Source of the DNA: Cannabis sativa
Taxonomy: Eukaryota > Streptophyta > Magnoliopsida > Rosales > Cannabaceae
DNA: 64,000 bases
Reading direction: 5' to 3'
Assembly (NCBI RefSeq): GCF_029168945.1
Contig: NC_083604.1
Span: forward strand, 7,308,812-7,372,811
Shown here: positions 1 to 9,920 of the stretch, piece by piece
Position numbering within the stretch: the first letter of the stretch is position 1
Layout of the letters: every line of letters starts with the position of its first letter
Position numbers and translations under genes: made by a program
The notes under the pieces: model-generated
What the model saw: the letters and a program-made list of their open reading frames with translations, nothing else
The model's database searches: none
What the model was told of the DNA's origin: nothing

Positions 1-406
1 GAATAACCTCTAATTTGTTATAAAAATATCAAGTCCCAATTTGGGCCAATTATAAATAAGAATAACCTCTAAATTGTAATTAGTTATACATTTTTTAAGT
101 CCCGTATTAACAAAGTAAACCTCTATATAAGAATAATTACATATTAATAAAAAATATACATATATTTTTTAAAATTATTTACGTAGAATTAATAATTTTA
201 TTCTAAATTGTAATACATGTATAAATATTATATTTACTCAAAAATAATTCTATTATTATATAGTATTATAATGTTATTATTGTTACATTGATATTTATTG
301 GTGTTTTAATTTTTTTTCCTAGTGTACCTCTATATAGTTATAACCTCTCAATTAGAATATAATTTTCTTAGTCCCAAATGTATTCTTGGATAGAGGTTCT
401 ACTGTA
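1..406. mobile_element. Right end of a pogo/Emigrant-like DNA element (Tc1/mariner group), cut by the window edge
   Basis: AT-rich, non-coding sequence with repeated ACCTCTA motifs on both strands ends in TAGAGGTTCTACTG followed by TA (405-406). The reverse complement of that end, CAGTAGAACCTCTA, matches my memory of the terminal inverted repeat of Emigrant/Lemi pogo-like plant elements, which duplicate TA. Immediately right of the TA the sequence is the last part of a copia LTR, and the intact 3' LTR of that element has TA-CTTCC at the matching place (about 5991). The element therefore inserted at a TA inside the LTR. The left end is outside the window and no transposase is visible here, so it may be a MITE. 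Confidence 0.6.
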
Positions 407-453
407 CTTCCTTTGCTGTGTGTAGGGATTAATTAGGAATAAAAATTCCTACA
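405..453 (+). repeat. 5' LTR remnant of element 1 (terminal about 49 bases)
   Basis: Positions 405-453 match the last 49 bases of the 3' LTR (to 6039) with one visible difference, and end in ...TTCCTACA just before the primer binding site. The rest of this LTR lies beyond the pogo-like insertion and outside the window. Confidence 0.85.
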
Positions 454-454
454 G

Positions 455-467
455 TGGTATCAGAGCC
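455..467 (+). other. Primer binding site of element 1 (initiator tRNA-Met)
   Basis: TGGTATCAGAGCC lies one base after the LTR end. This is the classic complement of the 3' end of plant initiator tRNA-Met, used to prime minus-strand synthesis in copia elements. Confidence 0.9.
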
Positions 468-669
468 AAACAAGGCACAATCTGCAGCAAAGATTAATCA
501 AGAAAGCATAAAGAAAGCATAAAGAAATCATCAAGAAAGCATCAAGATTCACATTCATACCAGCAAGAATTCAAACACACAAAACCAAGATTGCAAAGAA
601 CAACACCACGATTTTTCTAAACTCATTATCTATATAATTTCTTTGAAATAACTTTATACATATACAATT

Positions 670-3600
670 ATGAGTTCCATGAAGGTTGATATAGATAAGT
701 TTGATGGTTCAGGTGATTATCGTATTTGGAGGAAGAAGATTAGGGCTCTATTGGCTCAACACAAGCTGTTGAAGGTTCTTAAAGATCCGGTGGAATGATC
801 AGCTGATACAACTAAAGACCAGCAAGAAGAGTTGCTGGAAACAGCAACCTGATTGATCATTTTCAACCTATCTGATGCTATAATTAGATTGGTTGACAAG
901 GAAGATACACCCGCCAAGATTTGGAACAAGTTGGAAGAGCAATTTCAAAAGAAATCTTTGATCAACAAGATTTACTTGAAAGAGAGAATCTTTGGTTCTA
1001 AAATGAGTCCATCTAAATCTCTAGAACAAAACTTGGATGAGTTTTTGAGATTACACATTGAGTTAGCAAACTCAGGGGAAAATGAGGCCTTAAGTGATGA
1101 GAATCAAGCAATTATAATTCTCAATTCACTACCGGAATCCTACAGGGAGGTTAAGACAGCCATTAAGTATGGGAGAACTGAGATCACTCTTGAAGAAGTA
1201 ATCTCAGCTTTGAAATCAAAAGATTTGGAAATGAAGGTTGAAAGACCGGGGCATACTAATGGGGATGTTAACCTAAGTAGGGGAAGGCCTGGACAAAAGA
1301 AACCATGGCATAATAAGGGTAGAAGCACTAGTAGAGGTTCAAGCACTAGTAGGGGTTCACACAAGGGCAGCAATCATCATCACAAAGGGAGGTCAAATTC
1401 AAAGGGTCCTAAAGATCCAAATGGGTGCTACCATTGTGGAAAGTTAGGGCATTTCAAGAGAGAATGCTACTTTTACAAGAAAAGCAATGGGAAACAAAAT
1501 TCAGATCATCAAGAGGAATCAAACAAATCAAACAAGACTAAAAATGACTATCAAAATGCAAACCTAAGTGATGGTTATGATAGTGGAGATGTCTATGTGG
1601 CTGCATCATCTTTTAAAGATGATTGGATTATTGATTCGGGTTGTACTTTTCACATGACTAACAATAAGTCTTATTTGTTTGATTACAGGGAATCTAGAGG
1701 GGGCAAAGTCATTCTTGGGAATGACCAAACATGCAACATTGAAGGTTCATGTTCTATTAATTTTAAAATATTTGATGGCATTATTAGAACCTTAACCAAT
1801 GTTAGATATGTTCCTGATTTATCTAGAAATTTAATTTCTATTAGTGTACTTGATGATCTTGGTGTTGTTAGCAAAATTGAGGCATGTACAATAAAATTGG
1901 CAAAAGGGTCCATGACTATCATCAAAGGACACAAAAATGGTGGTCTATACTACTTGCAAGGAAGCCCCGTAGCTTGCTGCCACAACACCAAGGAGCATGT
2001 GACGGAAGACACTAAGGCTATCCTATGGCATAGAAGGTTGGGACACATTAGTGAAAGAGGGCTACAACTTATGAGTGAACAAAAGCTACTTGGTAAGGAC
2101 AAGGTAACCAAGGTAGATTTTTATGAATTTTGTATGCTAGGAAAGCATCATAGACTTAAATTTCAAACTGGCACACACAAATCACAAGGTATCTTAGATT
2201 ATGTTCATTCGGATTTGTGGGGTCCTGAGAAAACCCTAACTTTTGGGGGTAGTGCCTATTTCTTGTCTATTGTTGATGACTATTCTAGGAAGGTTTGGGT
2301 TTATCTATTAAAGCATAAAAATGAGGCTTTTCAAAAATTTGTACATTGGAAATTACTTGTTGAAAACCTAACTAACCGGAAATTGAAAACCCTAAGAACA
2401 GATAATGGCCTAGAATTTTGTAATGATGAGTTTACAGGTTACTGTCAAGACAATGGAATCCAAAGGCATAGGACCGTGAGAAAAACTCCTCAACAAAATG
2501 GTGTTGTTGAAAGGATGAATAGAACCATATTGAACAAAGCAAGGTGCATGCTTTTCAATGCCGGGCTCGCAAATGGATTTTAGGGAGAAGCAGTTGTAAC
2601 TGCAACATACCTAATTAACAGAAGTCCCTCTAGTGCAATTGAAGGTAAAATCCCTGAAGAAAGGTGGACTGGTAAACCACCTGACTTGTCAAATTTGAAA
2701 GTTTTTGGATGTGCAGCTTATGCACATCAAAGTGTAGGCAAGTTAGAGCTTAGGGCTGTAAAATGTGTGTTTTTGGGTTACCCCGAGGGTGTAAAGGGCT
2801 ATAGATTGTGGGTAAAAGGGAAAGGAGGTTTCAAAACTCTCATTAGTAGAGATGTGATTTTTCAAGAAAATGATTTTCCTTGTAAAAATACTAATGAGCT
2901 TGATGCAGGTTCCACAGAAACAAACCCTGCAGGTACATCTATTGGAGTCTCTCAAACCGGCCCAACTGAAGTGGAACCGAATCCAGATCAGGTGGAACAA
3001 GTTCAGGTGGAACATGAAGTTCAAGATGAAGAAGACGGGAATCAGGAAGACCTCACAGAATATCAACTTACAAGAGATAGAGCTAAAAGAGTCCCTAAAC
3101 CGAACCAGAAGTACAGTTACAATGTGTGGGATGAGAGTATTGCCTATGCCTATGTGTGCAAGCTTAAAGCTGAAATCTATGAGCCACAATCTTATGAAGA
3201 AGCACTCAAAGACCGAAACTACAAGGCCTGGTTGAAAGCAATGAAGGAGGAAATGTACTCTCTCATAAAGAATAAGACTTGGAGAGTTGTACTTAGACCC
3301 GATGGAAAGAGTGTGGTATCTTGCAAATGGATTTTCAAAGTCAAGGAAGGGAGAACCGATGATGAACCGGTAAGGTTCAAAGCGAGATTGGTGGCAAAGG
3401 GGTTCACACAGAAAGAAGGGATAGACTTCACAGAAATATTCTCACCAGTGGTGAAATATAAGACTATAAGGTTGATGCTCGCACTAGCTACTCAGTTTGA
3501 CATGGAGATTGACCAAATGGATGTGACCACGGCTTTTCTACATGGGGACCTAGAAGAAGACATCTATATGGAGCAGCCAAAGGGGTTTGTGGTTAAAGGC

Positions 3601-4751
3601 AAGGAAGACCATGTTTGCAAGCTTGACAAGTCTCTATATGGATTGAAGTAATCCCCGAGACAATGGAACAAACGGTTTGACACCTTTATGACCAAACAGG
3701 GGTTCAATAGAAGCTATTATGACCACTATTTGTATTTTAAAGGTTCGAAAATTACTAAAGTCACTTACTTGCTACTTTATGTGGATGATATGCTAATAAT
3801 TAGCAAGGAGAGGTCAAATGTCAACAAGGTCAAAGATTTGCTCAAGTCGGAATTTGAAATGAAGGACATAGGTGTGACTACTAAGATTTTGGGGATCAAC
3901 ATTCTAAGGGATAGAGGCAAAGGGAAACTCATGCTACATCAGGAATACTATATGAACAAGATCATAGAAAAGTTTTCTATGAAAGATTCAAAGGTTGTTT
4001 CACAACCGATTACCAACCAATACCTTATGTCTAAATCTATATGCCCTAAGACCAAGTTAGAGCAAGAAGAGATGGCGAATGTTCCCTACTCTAATGCAGT
4101 GGGGTCCATAATGTACTTGATGGTTAGTACTAGACCTGACCTTGCTTTTGCAATCAGTGTGCTAAGCAGGTTCATGTCTAGTCCTGGAAAGGAGCATTGG
4201 AAAGCCATGAAATGGCTTATGAGATACTTAAAAGGTACATCTAAGTTGGGATTGGTCTATCAAGGTCATCAAACACATCAGAACATCGAAGGGTTCACTG
4301 ATGCAGATTATGCGGGGGACAGGGACACTAGAAGATCTACTTCGGCCTACTTTTTCTTAACAGGGGGAATTGTACTAGTTGGAAAGTGCAATTACAGCCA
4401 GTAGTGGCGTTGTCCACTACTGAATCTGAACATATAGCTACTACAGAAGCTATCAAAGAGGCTCTATGGTTAAAAGGGCTTATGGAGGAGCTGAAGTTAA
4501 TGAAAAAGGAGCCTATAATCTACTCCGATAGTCAGAGCAGCATCTATTTATGCAAAAACCCAGTTTTTCATGATAGAACAAAACACATTGAGATAAAATA
4601 TCACTTTATCAGGGATAAAGTTTCGCAAGGACAGATTGGGATAGACAAAGTGCCTACTGAAGTGAATCCAGCAGACATGGGCACAAAGGTTGTGTCCCTC
4701 AATAAGTTTAAGCTTTGCTTAAGCTTATTGGGGATTGACACAGGTTGGTAA
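670..4751 (+). pseudogene. Broken gag-pol polyprotein of element 1
   Basis: ATG at 670 starts a gag (UBN2/DUF4219-like). A CCHC zinc knuckle lies near 1426-1470, a protease DSGC motif near 1633, the pre-integrase and integrase region at about 1990-2560, reverse transcriptase at about 3190-3900 with YVDDML near 3780, and RNase H at about 4280-4700. Compared with the sister copy at 40574-44702, it has TGG to TGA at 796, GGA to TGA at 850, TGG to TAG at 2581, CAA to TAA at 3649, and a one-base deletion near 4363-4371 that throws RNase H into another frame. The longest open pieces are 853-2583, 2686-3651, 3688-4404 and 4386-4751. The family normally makes one polyprotein, cut by its own protease, that packages, copies and integrates the element. 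This copy is dead but highly similar to its sister, so the damage looks recent. Confidence 0.93.
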
Positions 4752-4842
4752 AACCCTTAATGGGTTCGAGCTAAGACACTCAGATACACTCAAACAACAC
4801 AGAGTTTACAGTGCGCTGTTTATATGGGGTTTAGGTGGAAAT

Positions 4843-6039
4843 TGTTGAAGTAAACCCCATATTAACCACACTGTAAAACCAGACATTTACAAAGAGTTTA
4901 CAAGTAGTAAAATACTAGGTGGCCTCTAGCCTCTATTTACCCAGACAGGTTTATAAGTTGATTAATAAAGTTTGTTTAAAACTTTATTATTAACTCTTTT
5001 CCTGTATTCCTCTACAACAGATATAAAAGACAAAAATCAACAACAACAGATTAAAAGAGAATAACACAACAGACCAGATAAACAAAGATTCAGAAACCAG
5101 ATTAGATACAAAAATGGAGAAATTACACAGATCCATATTCTTCTTCAGAAAAACATAGAACAACAAAGCAGGGGAGTTTGTGGTTGAGGCTTACAGTGGG
5201 TTTGCCTTGAAACCCTAGTTAGGGTTTGGAGATCCACAACTCAGGAAGGGTTGTTCATGTTGCAAAGAAGAAAAATACAATATTGTTAGTTCTGATTTTG
5301 AGAGAAACAAAGAGAAAAATTAGGGGAAGATAAAACACTGTATATGTACATATATATATTCGGATTACCTCTCAAAGTGTTGTGAGTTGGAATCCAAGCT
5401 TTGTAAACTTTGATCATTGAAGATCTATATTGGAAGAGGCGAGCTCAAGAGGACGTACCCTGAATTTTTGGGGAACCTCTATAAATCTGGTGCATTCTTT
5501 CCTTTAAACTTTCTGCATTTTTTATACATATTGTTTGTGTATATTTCTGGGTTGATTAATCGGTTTAGGAAGGGATAATTTTCTGGGTTTTGTTCTCTGT
5601 TGTTCTTCGTGTTCTTCAGTGAAGAACATCGAAGAAGGTTTCTCGGTTTTGGGGTTTAGCTTTAATCTGGGCAGGGGTAATTTCTGGGTTTATAAAAGGT
5701 TCGGCTAGGGTCATTTTTGGGGCTGAGAAGATAACTTTCTGGGTTTATGTTGTAGTTGTCTGTGTATTCTTCAAAAAATAATGAAGAAGGAGATTAGCTA
5801 GGGTTTGAAGTTGGTGGCCGTGTGTGTGTGTCTAAAAGATAAATATAGTATATATATATATATGTAATTGATTACGGTTTCTGGTGTATGATTAAAATGA
5901 CTTAGGAGGGGCTGTCGTTTTGGTTTTAAAGGCTGAGAGTCAAAAAGGTGGTTTGACTGGGTAAAGGTCTAAATTGACCTTGCTTTTGACTACTTCCTTT
6001 GCTGTGTGTAGGGATTAATTAAGAATAAAAATTCCTACA
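4843..6039 (+). repeat. 3' LTR of element 1
   Basis: It starts TGTTGAAG right after a purine-rich tract and ends TTCCTACA, with the standard TG...CA termini (1197 bases). A probable TATA box, ATATAAAAGA, lies at 5021-5030. GT and TA microsatellites lie near 5820-5865. It matches both LTRs of the copy at 39268-46138 in reverse complement. Confidence 0.88.
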
Positions 6040-6124
6040 CTTTGCTTAGCCTCTAAGAGCCAGAGGCATAAAACCAAAGTAATTTCATTTATATGTACAT
6101 ATATTATTATGGGATAAATATGGT

Positions 6125-6445
6125 ATCAAAAATTTTAAGTTTGTAAGTTATATAAATTTAATAATTTATTTTTAGTAGTATAAGTATTAAATATTTGTAA
6201 AATTGTAATTTTTTTTTTTAATTTCGTTAGTGTAGGTTCTGTTTTGAATTTATTAAAAAAATATTTAAAAGTAACTGATAATACATGTTTCCGTCTAGAC
6301 TCATTGATAAAGATTCTTGTTTAAGACAATTATATAGTTTGTACTAACGAAATTGGAGAAAAATTATAATTTTATAAACATTGAGTACTTATGCTGCTAA
6401 AAATTAATAGATTTATGTCACTTACAAATTTAAAACTTTAAGTAC
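6125..6445. repeat. Foldback (MITE-like) element with about 100-base arms
   Basis: The arm at about 6129-6232 reappears as its reverse complement at about 6342-6442 with scattered mismatches. Both arms contain TTAGTAGTATAAGTA-like and TTTCGTTAGT segments. The spacer is about 110 bases and non-coding. I could not define a target duplication or superfamily. Confidence 0.6.
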
Positions 6446-7326
6446 TTAGACCATCCTCAAGATGTAAAATCTGTGCTAAATGAGTTTATGCTATATTTGA
6501 CCCACTATTTCAATTGTAGTCCAATATGCAAAATGTAAAATAAGTACAAAAATATTAGTTATTATTGATCATTATTTTTTATTTTATTGAAAATATGCAT
6601 TTTTTTTAATTTTTCATTGTTTAAATAATGAAAATATATTAAATAAAGAAGTTAAAAGTTATGTAAAAGTGAATGAATCATAATAATTTGTGATACTATA
6701 ATAAATAAGTAAAATTTGTTGTGGGTCAAATTCGGCACGATGCTACTGTATATCTTTTATTAAATTTAACACAACTTTTAGTATGTGCTAAATTTAACAC
6801 ACTTTATAAAATACTATTTGAGTAGGTTTTTTTTAAATCAAGTGTGCTAAATTATGACTGTTTACTAAGATTTTCGAAAATTGATTTAAATAAGAGCTTA
6901 TGAAATTAAATTAATATAGAATGGAGATGATAATTTTTACGTGGTTCGGATGTTAATTAATCTTAGTCTACGAGTCAATGTATTAGATCGTATGGCTTTA
7001 ATATATTACAATTGGATCTTACAAGTTCAAGAAAGGGCTTCTGGAGGCGCCTCTTGGAATACCCTCTCTGGATGAGTCCTAGTGCTCATTTGGAGGGCTT
7101 AGTTTACTATGTCCCTGGAAGGCTTAGGCTAGAGACCTTTCGGATCTGGACAAGCTTCGTCTCGAAGGTGCGACTTTTGGACTTCGAATATCTTTGGGCC
7201 CGCCATCATGGAAGGGTTTTAGTCTTGGTCATTTCAGATTAATCCTATTTTGAAGACGCTACGTGTTACCCTTTTAAAAATAGGGATAATAATAATACAA
7301 CACCTTTTTAGCATTTTATTAAAAAA
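6446..7326. other. AT-rich non-coding stretch with an LTR-like fragment (about 6890-7260)
   Basis: No convincing gene is present. At 6936-6985 there is ACGTGGTTCGGATG followed by CTACGAGTCA. A similar pair (ACGTGGTTTAGGTG, CCACGAGTCA) occurs at 54607-54643, and a looser version lies in the Sirevirus LTRs. This suggests fragments of related LTRs. The ORF at 7012-7242 has no recognisable family and I treat it as chance. Confidence 0.35.
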
Positions 7327-7331
7327 TACTC

Positions 7332-8459
7332 TGAAAAACCTTGTTTTTGCAAATGTCAGTTGTATATAAGAAAATATAAAAACTGTAAGCGTTTGCAGCA
7401 GCAGAAAGTAATTCTGCTACAGCAAAACAGAACAGGCAGAATATAAAATATTTGCAGAAAAATAACTAACTTGACATAAGAGATTTATACGTGGTATCAG
7501 TGTTCTCACGAACACTCCTAGTCCACGGGGCCACGCCCAGAGAATGAAATCAATTAATAAAGTATCAAAATTACAAAGACAATTGACTTAAACAAGTTTA
7601 GACTCCCTCTAAAGTATTGCCGCAATCCTTTGTAATCCACTTTATGAATCTGACTTCTTGAAACACCTTCAAGCCCGAACTCCCTTCGTCTTTGAAGTGT
7701 GAGTGCTTACTTCCTCCCGAAGTAAGGCTTCAACAAGTCTTCTCTCGAAGACCAAGTGCTTACTTCCTCCCGAAGTAAGACTTTATCAAGTCTTCTCCCG
7801 AAGACCAATCTCTTGTTCAGTCAAGTAGTTCTTCACAACCTCTAGGATAGAGTAAGACCAGAAATAGAACAACTAGAACCTAGATGAACAACTAGGCTCT
7901 CACAAAACAAAGAAACACTCTCTTCTCTCAAAAGATAAATGCGAAAAATGAATAATGGAAGAGGTAATTCGAATGGTTGCTCTCTAGGCTCTATTTATAG
8001 AACATAGAAACCAAAGAGGCAACCACAAGTTCGAATCTACAGCTGTACAAAAACTTTCCAAAAGAAACACGATCTGCTACATCAGATTCGGATGCTGACG
8101 CAACAGATCTGACCAGAAACGGGAAACTTGCTAAAATCGGGTCCGATCTTCTATCAATGCTTGATTCCTGCCAAAAACAGATTAGATATTCTGATTGTAT
8201 CAAGATACAATCGAAATCAATAAGGAAAAGGCAATAATCAAAGTTTCCCTAAAAAGACAACTTTCCAAAAGAGAATTCCTTCTCTTTTGAGAAGATTTCA
8301 AAAAAGGAAAGTTCAGCTGAAAGTGCAACTTTCCAAACAAGGAAAAGAGCAACTACAATCCGAATTTATAAGGCAAGAAATCAAATATGAATGCACAACA
8401 ATCTTACCATAAAAGGAAAAAATATTTTGTCAACTAACTTGCCAAAAAAGGACTTTACA
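7332..8459 (-). repeat. 3' LTR of element 3
   Basis: Termini are TGAAAAACC...GACTTTACA (1128 bases). The TATA box on the minus strand, CTATAAATAG, is the complement of 7991-8000. Downstream of it in the transcript, at about 7690-7810, lies a two-unit array of short palindromes (CTTACTTC/GAAGTAAG and GTCTTC/GAAGAC). It has a 26-base block at 7414-7439 that does not match its partner LTR. Confidence 0.88.
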
Positions 8460-8460
8460 A

Positions 8461-8970
8461 TCTCCCCCTTTGGCACTTTAGATGAACAAAATAATTTTTA
8501 ACATAAAGTACCTGCAAGGCAAAGTTAGCAAGAGCAAAAGATACTACTCCCCCTGAGTAACACAATCGAATATCACAAAGAAACCAAAAACAAGCTAACT
8601 TTAAAAGATATGTTCACAAGAACTAACCAACCACAACTCCCCCTAGAAAAGGGTCTAGAGTTGATAAAAACAAATTGAATGCTCAATAAAATGCACATTA
8701 ATTAAAAAATATTTTGACAACTAAATTGCCAAAAAAGGACCTAACAATCTCCCCCTTTGGCACTTTAGATAATCAAAATATTATTAATTAACAAACACCT
8801 ACAAAACAAAGTTAGCGAAACAAACATAAAGACTCCCCCTGAGAAGCACAACAATAAACCAAAATAAAAGGCTAATTTTGACCAAAGACGAACACAAACA
8901 CAAACACAAACCTCAACTCCCCCTAGACAGTTGAGTATACAATTAAAACCCCCAATTACTCCCCCTTTTT
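8461..8970 (-). other. Multiple polypurine tract region of element 3
   Basis: CTCCCCCT (AGGGGGAG on the element strand) occurs seven times, at about 8462, 8547, 8637, 8749, 8833, 8917 and 8959. The first abuts the LTR and is the likely functional plus-strand primer. Part of the LTR end plus its polypurine tract (about 8436-8500) is duplicated at about 8705-8780. Repeated polypurine tracts are a described hallmark of Sireviruses. Confidence 0.75.
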
Positions 8971-9047
8971 GTTTATCTATAAGGGCCAAAGATAAAAAGA
9001 AATGAAAATATAGAAATATGTCCAACAAAAATAAAAAGAAAGAAAAC

Positions 9048-9170
9048 TTATGCCCCATAAAGCTTGATCAATGAGGACAGCTGCTTGGACATCTCTTGCT
9101 GAACCTCCTCCATGGCAGCAAGACGATTGGAGCAGCAAGAAGAGCATTTGAGGGGGCTTGTTCGGATTCC
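9048..9170 (-). pseudogene. C-terminal remnant of the Sirevirus extra ORF
   Basis: Read on the minus strand, the stop codon is at 9048-9050. The roughly 27 codons before it encode a segment ending QLSSLIKLYGA, which parallels the C-terminus of the extra ORF at 63345-64000 (QLSTLIKLYKN). The pattern A-M-x-x-V-Q-x-x-M-S-x-Q-L-S is shared. Upstream, similarity fades and no long frame remains, so most of the gene has been lost in this copy. The function of this class of ORF is unknown. Confidence 0.65.
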
Positions 9171-9920
9171 ACCATTTTCCTTGGATGCCCTAGGTTCTTA
9201 GTTGTAGCAATGCATTTCTGGAAGTAAGAATGAGAAACAAAGAAGCAAGAACACAAAAAATAGGGATCGGGTAGCTAGGTTATAAAAAACAAAGGAAGTT
9301 GGTATATATAATCATGTGAGAGAGGATAAAAAGAGGAAACCAACTTAAAAAGAGAAACTACCCTCCCAAGAACACAAAAGGAAACCGCCCATTCTCTTGC
9401 AACTCCTTTCCTTTTTTGTTTTTTTAAAAAAAAAAAGAAACTAGAATTACCAACAATATTTCCAAAAGTAAGTCAATCTTTCAAGATTAAAGACACATTA
9501 CCATATAAAAGATCAATCTTTAAATGGAAACATATCAAAAATAAATCAAGGAAGAATAAATATTGATACTTACCAATTAAGCACAAAATTTCCTTAGCCC
9601 ATGAATCAAGTCACACGCCTCCCTCTCCTTTTTATTATTTTTTTTTAATTTTTTTTTATTTTTAAGAAACCCAAAATAAAATAAAATGTGTACAATACAT
9701 ATATGAAATTCTAAACAAGCAATGTAATCAAATATCATTGAAAATTGACAAAATAAAATACATGTTATGCTTTTAAAGAAAATAAGTGTTCAGTATCTCA
9801 CGAACAAATCATACTTAATTGATGTTGAGGAAAAAGATATGCATGTTACTAAAGATTGTGAACAAGGATTATCAATTTAATTTAGTAGAGGAGACTTACA
9901 AATTTTAACACACTTGTCAG
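9171..9920. other. Non-coding internal region of element 3 (left of the solo LTR)
   Basis: AT-rich sequence with poly-A and poly-T runs. No open frame resembles a known protein. It lies between the extra-ORF remnant and the nested solo LTR, so it belongs to the 3' untranslated part of the Sirevirus. Confidence 0.5.

Larger units (their letters stand above)
405..6039 (+). mobile_element. Degenerate Ty1/copia LTR retrotransposon, Tork/TNT1-like (element 1)
   Basis: In order: remnant of the 5' LTR (405-453), initiator-Met-type primer binding site (455-467), gag-pol with stops and a frameshift (670-4751), a polypurine-like stretch (about 4825-4842), and a complete 3' LTR (4843-6039). The order gag, protease, integrase, RT, RNase H is that of copia elements. 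It is the same family as the full-length copy at 39268-46138, in the opposite orientation. The far-left flank is outside the window, so no target duplication can be checked; the bases right of the element are CTTTG. The copy cannot be autonomous because its reading frame is broken five times. Confidence 0.9.

Noticed and set aside
2743..3189. 148-codon antisense frame inside element 1 pol
   Set aside because: It is the complement of RT-upstream coding sequence, has a mirror at 42137-42610 in element 2, and shows no motif of its own.
8030..8045. AAGTTCGAATCTAC resembling a tRNA B box
   Set aside because: No A box, acceptor stem or cloverleaf can be formed, and it is repeated in the Sirevirus LTRs.
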